IMG/VR virus record: IMGVR_UViG_3300042987_003558
Coordinates: 1-21,288 of that record
Length of the DNA: 21,288 nt
Reading direction: 5' to 3' (one strand)
Source: a virus
A model generated the notes under the pieces. That model ran no database searches. It saw only the letters and a list, made by a program, of their open reading frames with translations, and was not told where the DNA came from. Of this stretch, positions 15,456 to 21,288 are shown piece by piece (within the stretch, counting starts at the first letter, position 1; each line of letters begins with the position of its first letter). The position numbers and the translations under genes were made by a program.

Positions 15456-15746
15456 TCAGGCAGTGGTATCCAAAGTCCAACCCTTGCCAGTGGCAACAGC
15501 TTTTTCGCCAGCGGTAACGGTTGCGTTTCCGGTGGTGCCGCTGATGTCCAGGGTTTGAGTGCCGGTCACAGTGGGCAGACCTGCAAACAGCTCGACAAGA
15601 TTGGTGCGAGTAAAAGCAGCGGGGATCACATAGATACTGCCGCTTGCCATTCCGGCGTCATAGGACACGCGAAGGGCGGTGATGACTTCTTCGACAGCAG
15701 TGGTGATCTGCCGGCCGATGACGTTGCGATCAGTTTTGAAGGGCAT
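15456..15746 (-). CDS. Unrecognised virion-region protein with LRR-cap-like C-terminus
   Basis: 96 residues. The first half (MPFKTDRNVIGRQITTAVEE, then VITALRVSYDAGMASGSIYV) is helical then beta; no family recognised. The second half reads LVELFAGLPTVTGTQTLDIS, GTTGNATVTAGEKAVATGKG, WTLDTTA. The pattern L-D-[IV]-S-G-x-x-G-x-x-x-[LV]-T-x-x-x-x-A-x-A-T-x-K-G-W-T-[LV] is the last strand and cap that I know from leucine-rich-repeat-like modules in phage virion proteins, here without the preceding repeats. Its place in the head module and its own UUCG terminator suggest a well-expressed capsid-associated or decoration protein; this is inference. ATG 15746 has no clear Shine-Dalgarno. The divergent plus-strand gene starts 64 bases away. 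Confidence 0.7.
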   Translation of the reverse strand: MPFKTDRNVIGRQITTAVEEVITALRVSYDAGMASGSIYVIPAAFTRTNLVELFAGLPTVTGTQTLDISGTTGNATVTAGEKAVATGKGWTLDTTA

Positions 15747-15809
15747 GGCGATTGAGTTGAGCGCTCGAACACATCGTAATCAGGCCGCCCACGCCTAGCC
15801 TTTGAGTGC

Positions 15810-16019
15810 GTGGCAAGAAAAATGACAGAACGAAGAACCTGGGACACGCCGATTCGGTGTCGATGGAACCCAATCATCAGTCATATGCTAAAAGCAGTCG
15901 ATCTGCACAACGAACTATATTTTGACTCAAAAAATATTTGGCACTTAAGCAAGGCAGAGGAAATAAGGAGGCAAATAATAGAATTAAAAAATTGGATTAA
16001 CTTCAAAGAAAATAATTAA
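15810..16019 (+). CDS. Small plus-strand gene inside the head operon, unknown function
   Basis: 69 residues from GTG 15810, or 65 from ATG 15822. It reads MTERRTWDTPIRCRWNPIIS, HMLKAVDLHNELYFDSKNIW, HLSKAEEIRRQIIELKNWIN, FKENN. The composition is that of a real helical protein with regularly spaced Trp and Leu (W-H-L-x-x-A-x-x-x-R-x-x-I-x-x-L-K-x-W-I), and I recall similar small uncharacterised proteins in cyanophages. Nothing else fills this interval. It is the only gene on the plus strand, sits head-to-head with the 96-residue gene and tail-to-tail with the KVKW gene with no base between the stops. The 3' half is AT-rich compared with its neighbours. This pattern is that of a moron, an independently expressed insert. 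No convincing promoter or Shine-Dalgarno was found. Confidence 0.7.
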   Translation: MARKMTERRTWDTPIRCRWNPIISHMLKAVDLHNELYFDSKNIWHLSKAEEIRRQIIELKNWINFKENN

Positions 16020-16292
16020 CTACCATTTTACCTTATCAGACCAAAAAGCTGCAGACATTTTTCCTTTTGCAATATTTTTTGCATGTCTTGCCTTGAAAGA
16101 GCGACGGCGAGCTTTTTCTTTTTCGGTTTGTGGATTGTTACCAGCGCCCGAAACGCCTTGCTGTCCAAATCGAATCAACTTAACTTCGTCGCCATCTTTT
16201 GCAAGAACGGCATGAGACTTGGTTGGATGATTTGGGGTTCTCTTGGGCTTGTTGTAACCCTCGAATGTTTCGCCCCTGTAGGTAATTGACAT
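16020..16292 (-). CDS. Small basic conserved protein ending KVKW
   Basis: 90 residues from ATG 16292. It reads MSITYRGETFEGYNKPKRTP, NHPTKSHAVLAKDGDEVKLI, RFGQQGVSGAGNNPQTEKEK, ARRRSFKARHAKNIAKGKMS, AAFWSDKVKW. I know near-identical small proteins from cyanophages and other aquatic phages, with the same P-T-K-S-H-A-V ... K-L-I-R-F-G-Q-Q-G-V ... R-x-S-F-x-A-R-H ... S-A-x-x-W-x-x-K-V-K-W layout; no function is established to my knowledge. The frame is open to 16388, but a strong terminator (16325-16346) lies in that extension, so the start at 16292 is chosen. The very high Lys/Arg content suggests a nucleic-acid-binding virion or packaging factor (inference). Its stop abuts the stop of the opposing plus-strand gene. 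Confidence 0.83.
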   Translation of the reverse strand: MSITYRGETFEGYNKPKRTPNHPTKSHAVLAKDGDEVKLIRFGQQGVSGAGNNPQTEKEKARRRSFKARHAKNIAKGKMSAAFWSDKVKW

Positions 16293-16324
16293 TTCAAGAA
16301 TGCGTCTATCATGAGCGTAGCAAT

Positions 16325-16346
16325 AAAAAAGCCCCCGAGAGGGGGC
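16325..16346 (-). terminator. Intrinsic terminator after scaffold gene
   Basis: Minus direction GCCCCC-TCTC-GGGGGC followed by TTTTTTATTG. Perfect 6-bp GC stem and six-T run, 22 bases after the scaffold stop. Confidence 0.9.
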
Positions 16347-16368
16347 GTTCATGCGAATAACGATCAAA

Positions 16369-17217
16369 TCACATGTTCTGCAAAGCACGCCCGAGAACGG
16401 GATCGAGCTTGCCAGAAAGACGAGCCTCGGAAATGAGGCGCTTCGCTTTATCGGGATCTTTTTGAAGAATCTCAGCGGCCTTGGTTGCGTTCAAACTATC
16501 CTTGCTGAAGGGATTATTTAAATAAGTGATCGGTGCAGCGCGATTTGGCGCAATGCCCGATCCAGTCGCCCCGCTACCTGCAAAGTAAACAGAAAACTCT
16601 TCGTCATCACGAAGGCGGGAAACTGCATCACGAAGGGAGACAGGATCGTTTTCTGGCCCGTAAACGACAGTTGATTCGTCATCAAGCAAACGAAACTTTT
16701 CCTTCATCAACTTGAACAGGTGAGAAGGACGACGGCATTCAGCTTTTGAAAGCTCGTCAGTCACATAGCGCTCAAGTTTGTTCTCGCGACGCTTCTCCCG
16801 TTCCGTATTACGCTCTTGCTCAAGGCTTTCATTTACCTTGCGCAGGTCGCTGATTTCCTTGCGTAGCGACGCGAACTGGGCCTTCATGGCCTCGTCCATC
16901 GCCTCGGCAGGCGTCTGCCCAAGAGGGTTCGCAGGTGGCTGCTGCTGAGGCTCCTGCGGCTGGCTCTGGACGTTCTCCCTGGACCTGAGGCCCGCGATTC
17001 GATCCGCCAAGCCCTCCTCGTCAAGGTCGTCAGTCAACTCAATACCGGCAACCTTCAAAAAAGTGTCAACAGTTTTCTTTTTCCGGAGATCCTTAAGCAG
17101 CCCCTGATTGGTTGCCTTCAGCTTTGCGTTTTCGCTTTCAGCGCTTTCAGTTTTCTTCTGCAACGCTTCAAGCTGGGCAAGAGCCTCTTCAAAGGACTCC
17201 GGAGTCTGGGAAGGCAT
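16369..17217 (-). CDS. Capsid scaffolding protein
   Basis: 282 residues. Predicted coiled coils at about 8-48 (EEALAQLEALQKKTESAESE) and 112-150 (QFASLRKEISDLRKVNESLE, then QERNTEREKRRENK), with a Gln/Pro-rich linker at 84-98. The second half has CRRPSHLFKLMKEKFRLLDD and DDEEFSVYFAGSGATGSG, a layout known from siphovirus scaffolds. The C-terminus, NNPFSKDSLNATKAAEILQK, then DPDKAKRLISEARLSG, matches the N-P-F-x-K-x-x-x-N-x-T ... L-x-x-x-D-P-x-x-A-x-x-L pattern of phage scaffold tails that bind the coat. Gene order portal, scaffold, capsid agrees. No protease domain is visible. It starts 21 bases after the portal stop without a clear Shine-Dalgarno. Confidence 0.85.
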   Translation of the reverse strand: MPSQTPESFEEALAQLEALQKKTESAESENAKLKATNQGLLKDLRKKKTVDTFLKVAGIELTDDLDEEGLADRIAGLRSRENVQSQPQEPQQQPPANPLGQTPAEAMDEAMKAQFASLRKEISDLRKVNESLEQERNTEREKRRENKLERYVTDELSKAECRRPSHLFKLMKEKFRLLDDESTVVYGPENDPVSLRDAVSRLRDDEEFSVYFAGSGATGSGIAPNRAAPITYLNNPFSKDSLNATKAAEILQKDPDKAKRLISEARLSGKLDPVLGRALQNM

Positions 17218-17238
17218 ACAAAGTCAAATGGTGACTGA

Positions 17239-18987
17239 CTAAATGATAGCACCGTCTGCTTCGCTTGTCTCAATGCTCATTTCGCGAGCCTCAAGATCAG
17301 CGCCTTCGCTCAACGGGCTGCTTACGTCAACTGGAATCTGCCCGCGATTTGTCATCTGGGGCACATTGACGCCAATACCAAGGTCTCGCGCAGTTTCCTT
17401 GCCGTCAAGCCCCATGTCATTCAGCATGTTCGCGACGCTGAAATCAGGCAGGCCTTCAAACATTTCGCCCGCCTCAAGCATCCGAAGGAACATTCCAATC
17501 GTAATTGCATTGCTATCCTTAAACAATGAACTAAGCGCCATAACTTGCTGAGAGTGGAGCTTAACAGGAATGAAGTTTTTACTGATCGTGACGCGAATTT
17601 GATCAAAGTTGCGATACGCGGATGCGTAAAGCAACGCACGATTCAACGCGTCCTCAAGAGATTGCACCAAAACAGCAAGCTGAGAATCACTTTGCGAGCG
17701 ATCAAGTAGTTTTGCAAAGCCTGACTCCGCCTGAGTCTTGCCAGTTGTCATCGCGACAGCAGCAAGACGCTCCATAGCAGACTCAATGCGGGCGAGATTC
17801 TGCAAAGTAGCAGAAGCACCCTCCATCGATGCACTCATCAGATCAAATTTCGCATCAGGATTCTGTGAAAACAGTGCCCTGCCAGCACCCGACTTGATCT
17901 CATCATCCGGGCGCACGCCTGTTCCCGTGAGAATGGGCGAGGATGTAAGGTGAATTGATTCTGCAAGATCAGCGGAGACACTCCAATGATGCAAATTTAG
18001 ACGCGCAATGTCAAAAAGCAAAGGGCGCCCACGGAAGAACGCCTCCTTTTTGCCCCCGAACACAGGAACAAAAGGAATGAACGAGACAGAGAGATAGCTT
18101 GTGTCTTCTAGCGAATATCTATCAACATCACCGGGCGAATTTGTTTTCGCGTAAAGGCGACAACGAACTCGTTGGGTACTTGTTGCAAGTTCTGGTTGAT
18201 CATTTAGCGCGGAAACAGTATTATCAGCAAGATCAGTAATGTCATAAACGCGCACTGCGGGAACGACTTCCTCGAAGAATTCATTGCTTTCGCTTTGGCG
18301 ACGAATTTCTGTCTTGACGCGCAAGTAAGTTGGGAATGCGCCGAATAAATTTTGCGTGCCAATATTGACATTAAACACATCATAGCGACACTCAAGAACC
18401 TGATCCATGCGCATCAGGACAAAATAGGGTCGCGGATTGAGACTTCTCTCTTCTGCGGCGGACAAATTAGGTGGAAGTTTGGGATATTCTACCCAAATTG
18501 CAGAAACACCCCCATCAAGCGCCTCTGTAAAAGCTTCTTTCGCGAAGGAAAGTAGAGAATGCCCCTCCAGGTCGCAGTCCTCAAAAAAATTCGACCACTG
18601 ACCCGGAATAGATTCAGGCAGCGAAACACCCTTGCGAAGCGCGGTGCCCGTTACAAGATCGCGCAGGTGAGAGTAATAGTTCTGAAAGCTGCTCTGTGCG
18701 CGGGTTTTACGTATCTCGTAGCTCTCTGATTCTTCAAGATAGTCCTTAGGTAGATACTCGCTCGACGCTTCAAACAGGTGAAACTCAGGAAGCGTGCAAA
18801 AACGAATCGGCGCGAGACGTGCAATCTGTTCGGCTTGCTCTAGCGAGTAGGCATCAACACCAACGATGCCTTCAATGGCCTCCTCGTATTCGGGATGACG
18901 CCTTTCGAAAGGTACAAGAAAGTCGTCCGAGGATGGGACAAGCGAATTTGGAACGATTGCCACTGCTTTTCGGGACTTTTCAGCCAT
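17239..18987 (-). CDS. Portal protein, DUF4055-like
   Basis: 582 residues. HPEYEEAIEGIVGVDAY (31-47) and YLPKDYLEESESYEIRKTRA (78-97) match the H-P-x-Y ... Y-L-P ... Y-x-x-R-x-x-R-A opening of the DUF4055 portal family. Then LVTGTALRKGVSLPESIP, DLEGHSLLSFAKEAFTEALD (139-158), GGVSAIWVEYP, and further RPLLFDIARLNLHHWSVSAD (321-340) with LAESIHLTSSPILTGTG. The last 150 residues are helical and end in an acidic tail. The portal is the dodecameric DNA gate and docks the terminase. It lies between the terminase and scaffold genes, as usual. ATG 18987 is 18 bases after the terminase stop; a CTAGC-GG-GCTAG inverted repeat fills that gap. Confidence 0.88.
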   Translation of the reverse strand: MAEKSRKAVAIVPNSLVPSSDDFLVPFERRHPEYEEAIEGIVGVDAYSLEQAEQIARLAPIRFCTLPEFHLFEASSEYLPKDYLEESESYEIRKTRAQSSFQNYYSHLRDLVTGTALRKGVSLPESIPGQWSNFFEDCDLEGHSLLSFAKEAFTEALDGGVSAIWVEYPKLPPNLSAAEERSLNPRPYFVLMRMDQVLECRYDVFNVNIGTQNLFGAFPTYLRVKTEIRRQSESNEFFEEVVPAVRVYDITDLADNTVSALNDQPELATSTQRVRCRLYAKTNSPGDVDRYSLEDTSYLSVSFIPFVPVFGGKKEAFFRGRPLLFDIARLNLHHWSVSADLAESIHLTSSPILTGTGVRPDDEIKSGAGRALFSQNPDAKFDLMSASMEGASATLQNLARIESAMERLAAVAMTTGKTQAESGFAKLLDRSQSDSQLAVLVQSLEDALNRALLYASAYRNFDQIRVTISKNFIPVKLHSQQVMALSSLFKDSNAITIGMFLRMLEAGEMFEGLPDFSVANMLNDMGLDGKETARDLGIGVNVPQMTNRGQIPVDVSSPLSEGADLEAREMSIETSEADGAII

Positions 18988-19005
18988 TCTAGCCCGCTAG
19001 TATCT

Positions 19006-20403
19006 CTACCTCCAGCGCGGACGGTTCAAATGAGCAGTTGCGCGAGGCATAGTCTGCCAAATTAGGTACCTGACAGAGTCGCCAGCGTGTGACAAATCGT
19101 TTTTCCCGCCCTTCATAGGCTTGTAATTCTGGTCGTAGCCCCAATTTTCAAGCGCCTGCAGTGTTTCTGCGCATGTTGTTGGGTTCACAAGCACATGATT
19201 GTCGTGAATATGCAGGTTCGCGTGTGCGATAGTCTCCGCGACGGGCGGATTTCTACGTTCTGCGATAACTTTAACGCCCGCGCCCCGCAAAATATCGTGA
19301 TCGCTCTCGGTTGAGCTTGTACTTGCATGGCTTCCGCTCGCGTCTGGGTAGCAACTAACCATGCCCATGGCAAGTTGACGCGGGAAAGTCTTTTTGATAT
19401 GTTCCGCGAGGTCGAAAGTAGTTCTGCAATTGTGCTCTGCAAACACGTGCAGGACCTGCCCATTCGGCCCTGGGCGCACAACTGCATAGCAGGACTGACT
19501 GTTCCCAACGTTGAAGTCCGCGCCCAAAACGATAAGCTCGTTAGGCTCCGGATGAAAGACACTTGTGCAGTGTTTTTGACGATCGAACTCGTAAAATACA
19601 GTTGCCTGCGCAAGATTAACAAATTCGCCGTTAAGATAGGCTTCGATCAAATTCGCGGGGTATGAATTTCTCAGGTTTTCAATGAATCCCGGATCAAGAT
19701 ATGGATTGTCTTCGGTTCTTGCTTTGTAGAGGGCTTTTTCATCGGAAGCCTCGCGTACAAATAAGTTGTAGAGCGCTTTGTGCCCTTCTGGCGTTGACGC
19801 GAAACAAAGCTGAGGGCAGTTGCCCACGCGAACGCGACCCTGAAGTTTGATAATTGCGGATTCGGCAGTTTGTGTAGATACTGTATCAATTTCATCAACG
19901 GTCATGCTTGCGGCATTAACACCGATGAGGCGATTATAGTTTTCAAATGAGCGCAGTAAAACAGTAGTATCGCCCTTAGCGAGCTTCAGCGTGAATACAG
20001 GCAGCGGGCTAGTGCGAAACTCATAAGGTATCGAGTAACGATCAAGAACATCGCGCCAAGCAGGAATTGCAACGTCGCGGAGTAGGGGGATAGTCGGCTC
20101 AAGAAATAGATGCGTATAGCCTGGGCTTTTGAAGCAAAGTAAGACTGACTTTGTAACTGCGGCAAAGCTTTTCCCGCTACCAAATCCACCACACAAGGCG
20201 ACTAGGCGATGCTGAAAGTCGGTGACAAACTGAAATTGATGCGGGAGCAGATCATTGATGATTTTATTTTCACACGCGTGCTGATCGAATGCGTTGTTGT
20301 TCTTTTTTGATAATTTGCGCAGCGTCGAAGAGTCTTCTAACAGCCCGAGCGAATACAGCGCAGCTTTGTCTGCATAACGGCTACTGCGGGCTCTTGCGGG
20401 CAC
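19006..20403 (-). CDS. Terminase large subunit (packaging ATPase and nuclease)
   Basis: 465 residues from GTG 20403. ATPase part: adenine-side QFQFVTD near 56-62, Walker A GGFGSGKS (72-79), Walker B SMTVDEID (166-173, D170 and catalytic E171), coupling motif FASTPEG (201-207). Nuclease part, RNase H-like: ADFNVG (D296), CYPDASG (D354) and SHAGDSVRYL (D442), giving the three metal-binding acids. It cuts and pumps the phage genome into the prohead through the portal. The preceding basic gene's TAG overlaps the GTG (TAGTG), so translation is coupled. No small terminase subunit is evident next to it. Confidence 0.96.
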   Translation of the reverse strand: MPARARSSRYADKAALYSLGLLEDSSTLRKLSKKNNNAFDQHACENKIINDLLPHQFQFVTDFQHRLVALCGGFGSGKSFAAVTKSVLLCFKSPGYTHLFLEPTIPLLRDVAIPAWRDVLDRYSIPYEFRTSPLPVFTLKLAKGDTTVLLRSFENYNRLIGVNAASMTVDEIDTVSTQTAESAIIKLQGRVRVGNCPQLCFASTPEGHKALYNLFVREASDEKALYKARTEDNPYLDPGFIENLRNSYPANLIEAYLNGEFVNLAQATVFYEFDRQKHCTSVFHPEPNELIVLGADFNVGNSQSCYAVVRPGPNGQVLHVFAEHNCRTTFDLAEHIKKTFPRQLAMGMVSCYPDASGSHASTSSTESDHDILRGAGVKVIAERRNPPVAETIAHANLHIHDNHVLVNPTTCAETLQALENWGYDQNYKPMKGGKNDLSHAGDSVRYLIWQTMPRATAHLNRPRWR

Positions 20404-20666
20404 TACTTCTTCTTGCGTCGATGCTGATAGCTTATCTTCTTGCTGCTTGTCTTCTCGCGCTTGAAGCGTTTTTTCTCTGCAGCAGTCAATTCCTTGCTGG
20501 TCTTGGGAGTCTCCTCAGAGACGCGTCTTGAGGGACGGCACGCGGGGTAGCTGCGACGCTTCTCCCCGGCAGATCGCCCACACGGTTTGCCCGTCTTGAT
20601 GTCAATCCACTCCTCATCGAACCAGCGAGACAAGCCCGAGGCGGCACGTTTCATCGTCTTGCTCAT
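20403..20666 (-). CDS. Small basic PCGR-motif protein
   Basis: 87 residues: MSKTMKRAASGLSRWFDEEW, IDIKTGKPCGRSAGEKRRSY, PACRPSRRVSEETPKTSKEL, then a Lys-rich end. The layout L-x-R-W-F-x-E-x-W-x-D-[IV]-x-T-G-K-P-C-G-R ... Y-P-x-C-R-P is one I know from small proteins of aquatic phages and of some large DNA viruses; two Cys (29 and 43) and the basic content suggest a compact nucleic-acid-binding fold, perhaps with metal. Function is unknown. Its ATG overlaps the stop of the YPSAYANAW gene (ATGA), and its own TAG overlaps the terminase GTG. Position before the large terminase invites thought of a packaging helper, but it does not look like a small terminase. Confidence 0.82.
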   Translation of the reverse strand: MSKTMKRAASGLSRWFDEEWIDIKTGKPCGRSAGEKRRSYPACRPSRRVSEETPKTSKELTAAEKKRFKREKTSSKKISYQHRRKKK

Positions 20667-20818
20667 TCGCTAGCTACACGATAGCGTCCCCCTCTCTTTT
20701 TGTATTCACGTACTAACCAAGCATTTGCATAGGCGCTAGGATATACTTTGAATTTACGCTTTGCTGCTGCTTTTACACGAGCGTAAAGCGCTTTGTCAAC
20801 AGGGACGTTTCTGCTCAT
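20663..20818 (-). CDS. Tiny basic YPSAYANAW-motif protein
   Basis: 51 residues from ATG 20818 to TGA 20663: MSRNVPVDKALYARVKAAAK, RKFKVYPSAYANAWLVREYK, KRGGRYRVASE. The core, V-K-x-x-A-K-x-K-F-x-V-Y-P-S-A-Y-A-N-x-W-x-V-x-x-Y-K-x-R-G-G, is a conserved small viral motif I know from marine phages and large algal viruses, where, as I recall, it can be fused to a PCGR-type domain. Here the two are separate genes joined by an ATGA overlap. Net charge is strongly positive. It is the first gene of the terminase run; only a weak AAGAG precedes the ATG. Function is unknown. Confidence 0.82.
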   Translation of the reverse strand: MSRNVPVDKALYARVKAAAKRKFKVYPSAYANAWLVREYKKRGGRYRVASE

Positions 20819-21037
20819 TGCTCTTGATGTCTTTGCTCAACTGTAGCGAGCGCGAATAATTACTGAGTGGCAAGTTTGTAGATTATTTGTTGACTCAGGT
20901 ATTGTAGGTTTAATGATAGATGTAAAGAGGCAGGGGAAAATGGGGAAAAAAAATTTGGGTTGACGGGTTAACGGTCCCGCTGCGCAAAACCCGGTCACCC
21001 CCGGTGGGCCCCGGCGATGGGGCCCTAGGGTGACGCG
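20819..21037. other. Intergenic region before the packaging genes; AT-rich then GC-rich hairpins
   Basis: The left part (about 20830-20960) is AT-rich and includes an A-run (20945-20953). The right part (about 20960-21037) is GC-rich and holds a nested inverted repeat: gtcaccc (20994-21000) pairs with gggtgac (21028-21034), and inside it gggcccc (21006-21012) pairs with ggggccc (21019-21025) across a 6-base loop. A further cgggtt/aacccg pair lies at 20964-20969 and 20988-20993. No ORF is supported. A promoter for the packaging genes is expected here, but no well-spaced pair was found. A cos or pac site is possible but unproven. Confidence 0.5.
20994..21034 (-). terminator. Nested GC-rich hairpin downstream of the 64-residue gene, possible terminator
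   Basis: Minus direction GTCACCC-TA-GGGCCCC-ATCGCC-GGGGCCC-ACCGG-GGGTGAC, then CGGGTTTTGCG. Fourteen base pairs with an asymmetric internal bulge, starting 3 bases after the stop at 21038. The T-run is short and offset, so an intrinsic terminator is only one possibility. Confidence 0.45.
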
Positions 21038-21232
21038 TCAAGCGGTGGCAACGGCGTCAGTTGCGCCGCTGCGGATCAGGGCAAAGGCCAGGCGGGTTGC
21101 GTCTGGCGCGAGCAAGTACTGAATGGCGACGTGAGCGGTTGGGGTGTGCTCGATGGCAACCCTGACGCGGGCTGGATCGTTTGCTGGTTGGAAGCTGTAA
21201 ACGTGTTCCCTAAGCGTGAGTGCGGCGTTCAT
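21038..21232 (-). CDS. Unrecognised 64-residue protein in GC-rich segment
   Basis: ATG 21232 to TGA 21038: MNAALTLREHVYSFQPANDP, ARVRVAIEHTPTAHVAIQYL, LAPDATRLAFALIRSGATDA, VATA. Alternating hydrophobic strands (RVRVAIE, HVAIQYL) followed by a helix (DATRLAFALI) look like a small alpha/beta protein, so it is probably real, but I do not recognise the family. No Shine-Dalgarno is visible; the first copy of a 14-bp tandem repeat ends three bases before the ATG on this strand. It is flanked by two GGGCCCC-type hairpins and is GC-richer than the structural genes, so it may belong to a different genome module. Confidence 0.55.
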   Translation of the reverse strand: MNAALTLREHVYSFQPANDPARVRVAIEHTPTAHVAIQYLLAPDATRLAFALIRSGATDAVATA

Positions 21233-21234
21233 AG

Positions 21235-21262
21235 TGTGAATGGCGGGGTGTGAATGGCGGGG
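21235..21262. repeat. Perfect 14-bp tandem direct repeat
   Basis: tgtgaatggcgggg occurs at 21235-21248 and again directly at 21249-21262. It lies immediately upstream of the 64-residue minus-strand gene, so it could be a doubled operator or a recent slippage duplication. Confidence 0.9.
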
Positions 21263-21278
21263 CCCTGTGATGGGCCCC
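21259..21278. other. GGGGCCC / GGGCCCC hairpin at right end
   Basis: Plus strand ggggccc-tgtgat-gggcccc, a perfect 7-bp stem with a 6-base loop. No T-run follows on either strand. The stem uses the same heptamers as the hairpin at 21006-21025. On the minus strand it would lie downstream of a gene beyond the window edge. Confidence 0.6.
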
Positions 21279-21288
21279 TGGTGCTCGA

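Noticed and set aside
16293-16388. Longer KVKW protein starting at 16388
   Set aside because: The extension runs through a strong intrinsic terminator and overlaps the scaffold end.
20890-20920. Plus-strand TTGACT followed by ATGATA
   Set aside because: The -10 match is poor and no plus-strand gene follows.
20901-20926. Possible minus-strand promoter TTTACA ... TACAAT before the packaging genes
   Set aside because: Both hexamers are good, but the spacer is only 14 bases, too short for a normal sigma70 promoter.

Overview
The window is a tailed-phage structural region with siphovirus-type organisation (or the same region of a provirus). Almost everything is on the minus strand and is transcribed from right to left. 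The host is inferred, not shown. The tail-fibre repeats (GRVGVGTSSP type), the AFGRLRVSNP virion protein, the small YPSAYANAW and PCGR proteins and the frequent lack of Shine-Dalgarno sequences all resemble aquatic phages, especially cyanophages, so a cyanobacterial siphovirus is the best guess. No tRNA, integrase, replication or lysis gene is visible.

Layout in transcription order (high to low coordinates). The far right (about 20990-21288) is GC-rich and holds one unrecognised 64-residue gene between two GGGCCCC-type hairpins, with a perfect 14-bp tandem repeat before its start. After an AT-rich gap come two tiny coupled basic genes, then the large terminase, a DUF4055-like portal and a coiled-coil scaffold. 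Next is a mosaic stretch of small genes: a KVKW-ending basic protein, one plus-strand gene (15810-16019), a 96-residue protein with an LRR-cap-like tail, and a 59-residue KVTTRAQA protein. The major capsid protein (gp13-like fold family) follows, then a 59-residue Ala/Pro/Lys protein and the neck series: DnaT_2-like adaptor, head-closure, HK97-gp10-like and DUF4128-like tail terminator.

The tail module follows: major tail protein with an inserted domain, a 429-residue AFGRLRVSNP virion protein, a G/T tail-chaperone pair in overlapping frames, a 1981-residue tape measure with repeats and a degenerate M23-like domain, lambda gpM-like tip protein, and a long tail fibre that runs off the left edge (at least 853 residues, open throughout).

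The terminase, portal and scaffold genes make and fill the capsid, the neck genes join head to tail, and the MTP, chaperones, tape measure and tip proteins build the tail. Five hairpin terminators, three with a UUCG loop, cut the operon into short units after the scaffold, the 96-residue gene, the capsid gene, the major tail gene and the chaperones, which suggests that dosage is set by local transcription.

I found no defence or otherwise new multi-gene system. The most unusual non-coding signal is a set of three 13-bp dyads at an exact 32-bp period in the capsid leader (15108-15184), with a related dyad before the major tail gene. Other points of interest are the +1 (or -2) chaperone frame relation, the tape-measure M23-like domain that lacks its first metal ligand, and the lone plus-strand gene.
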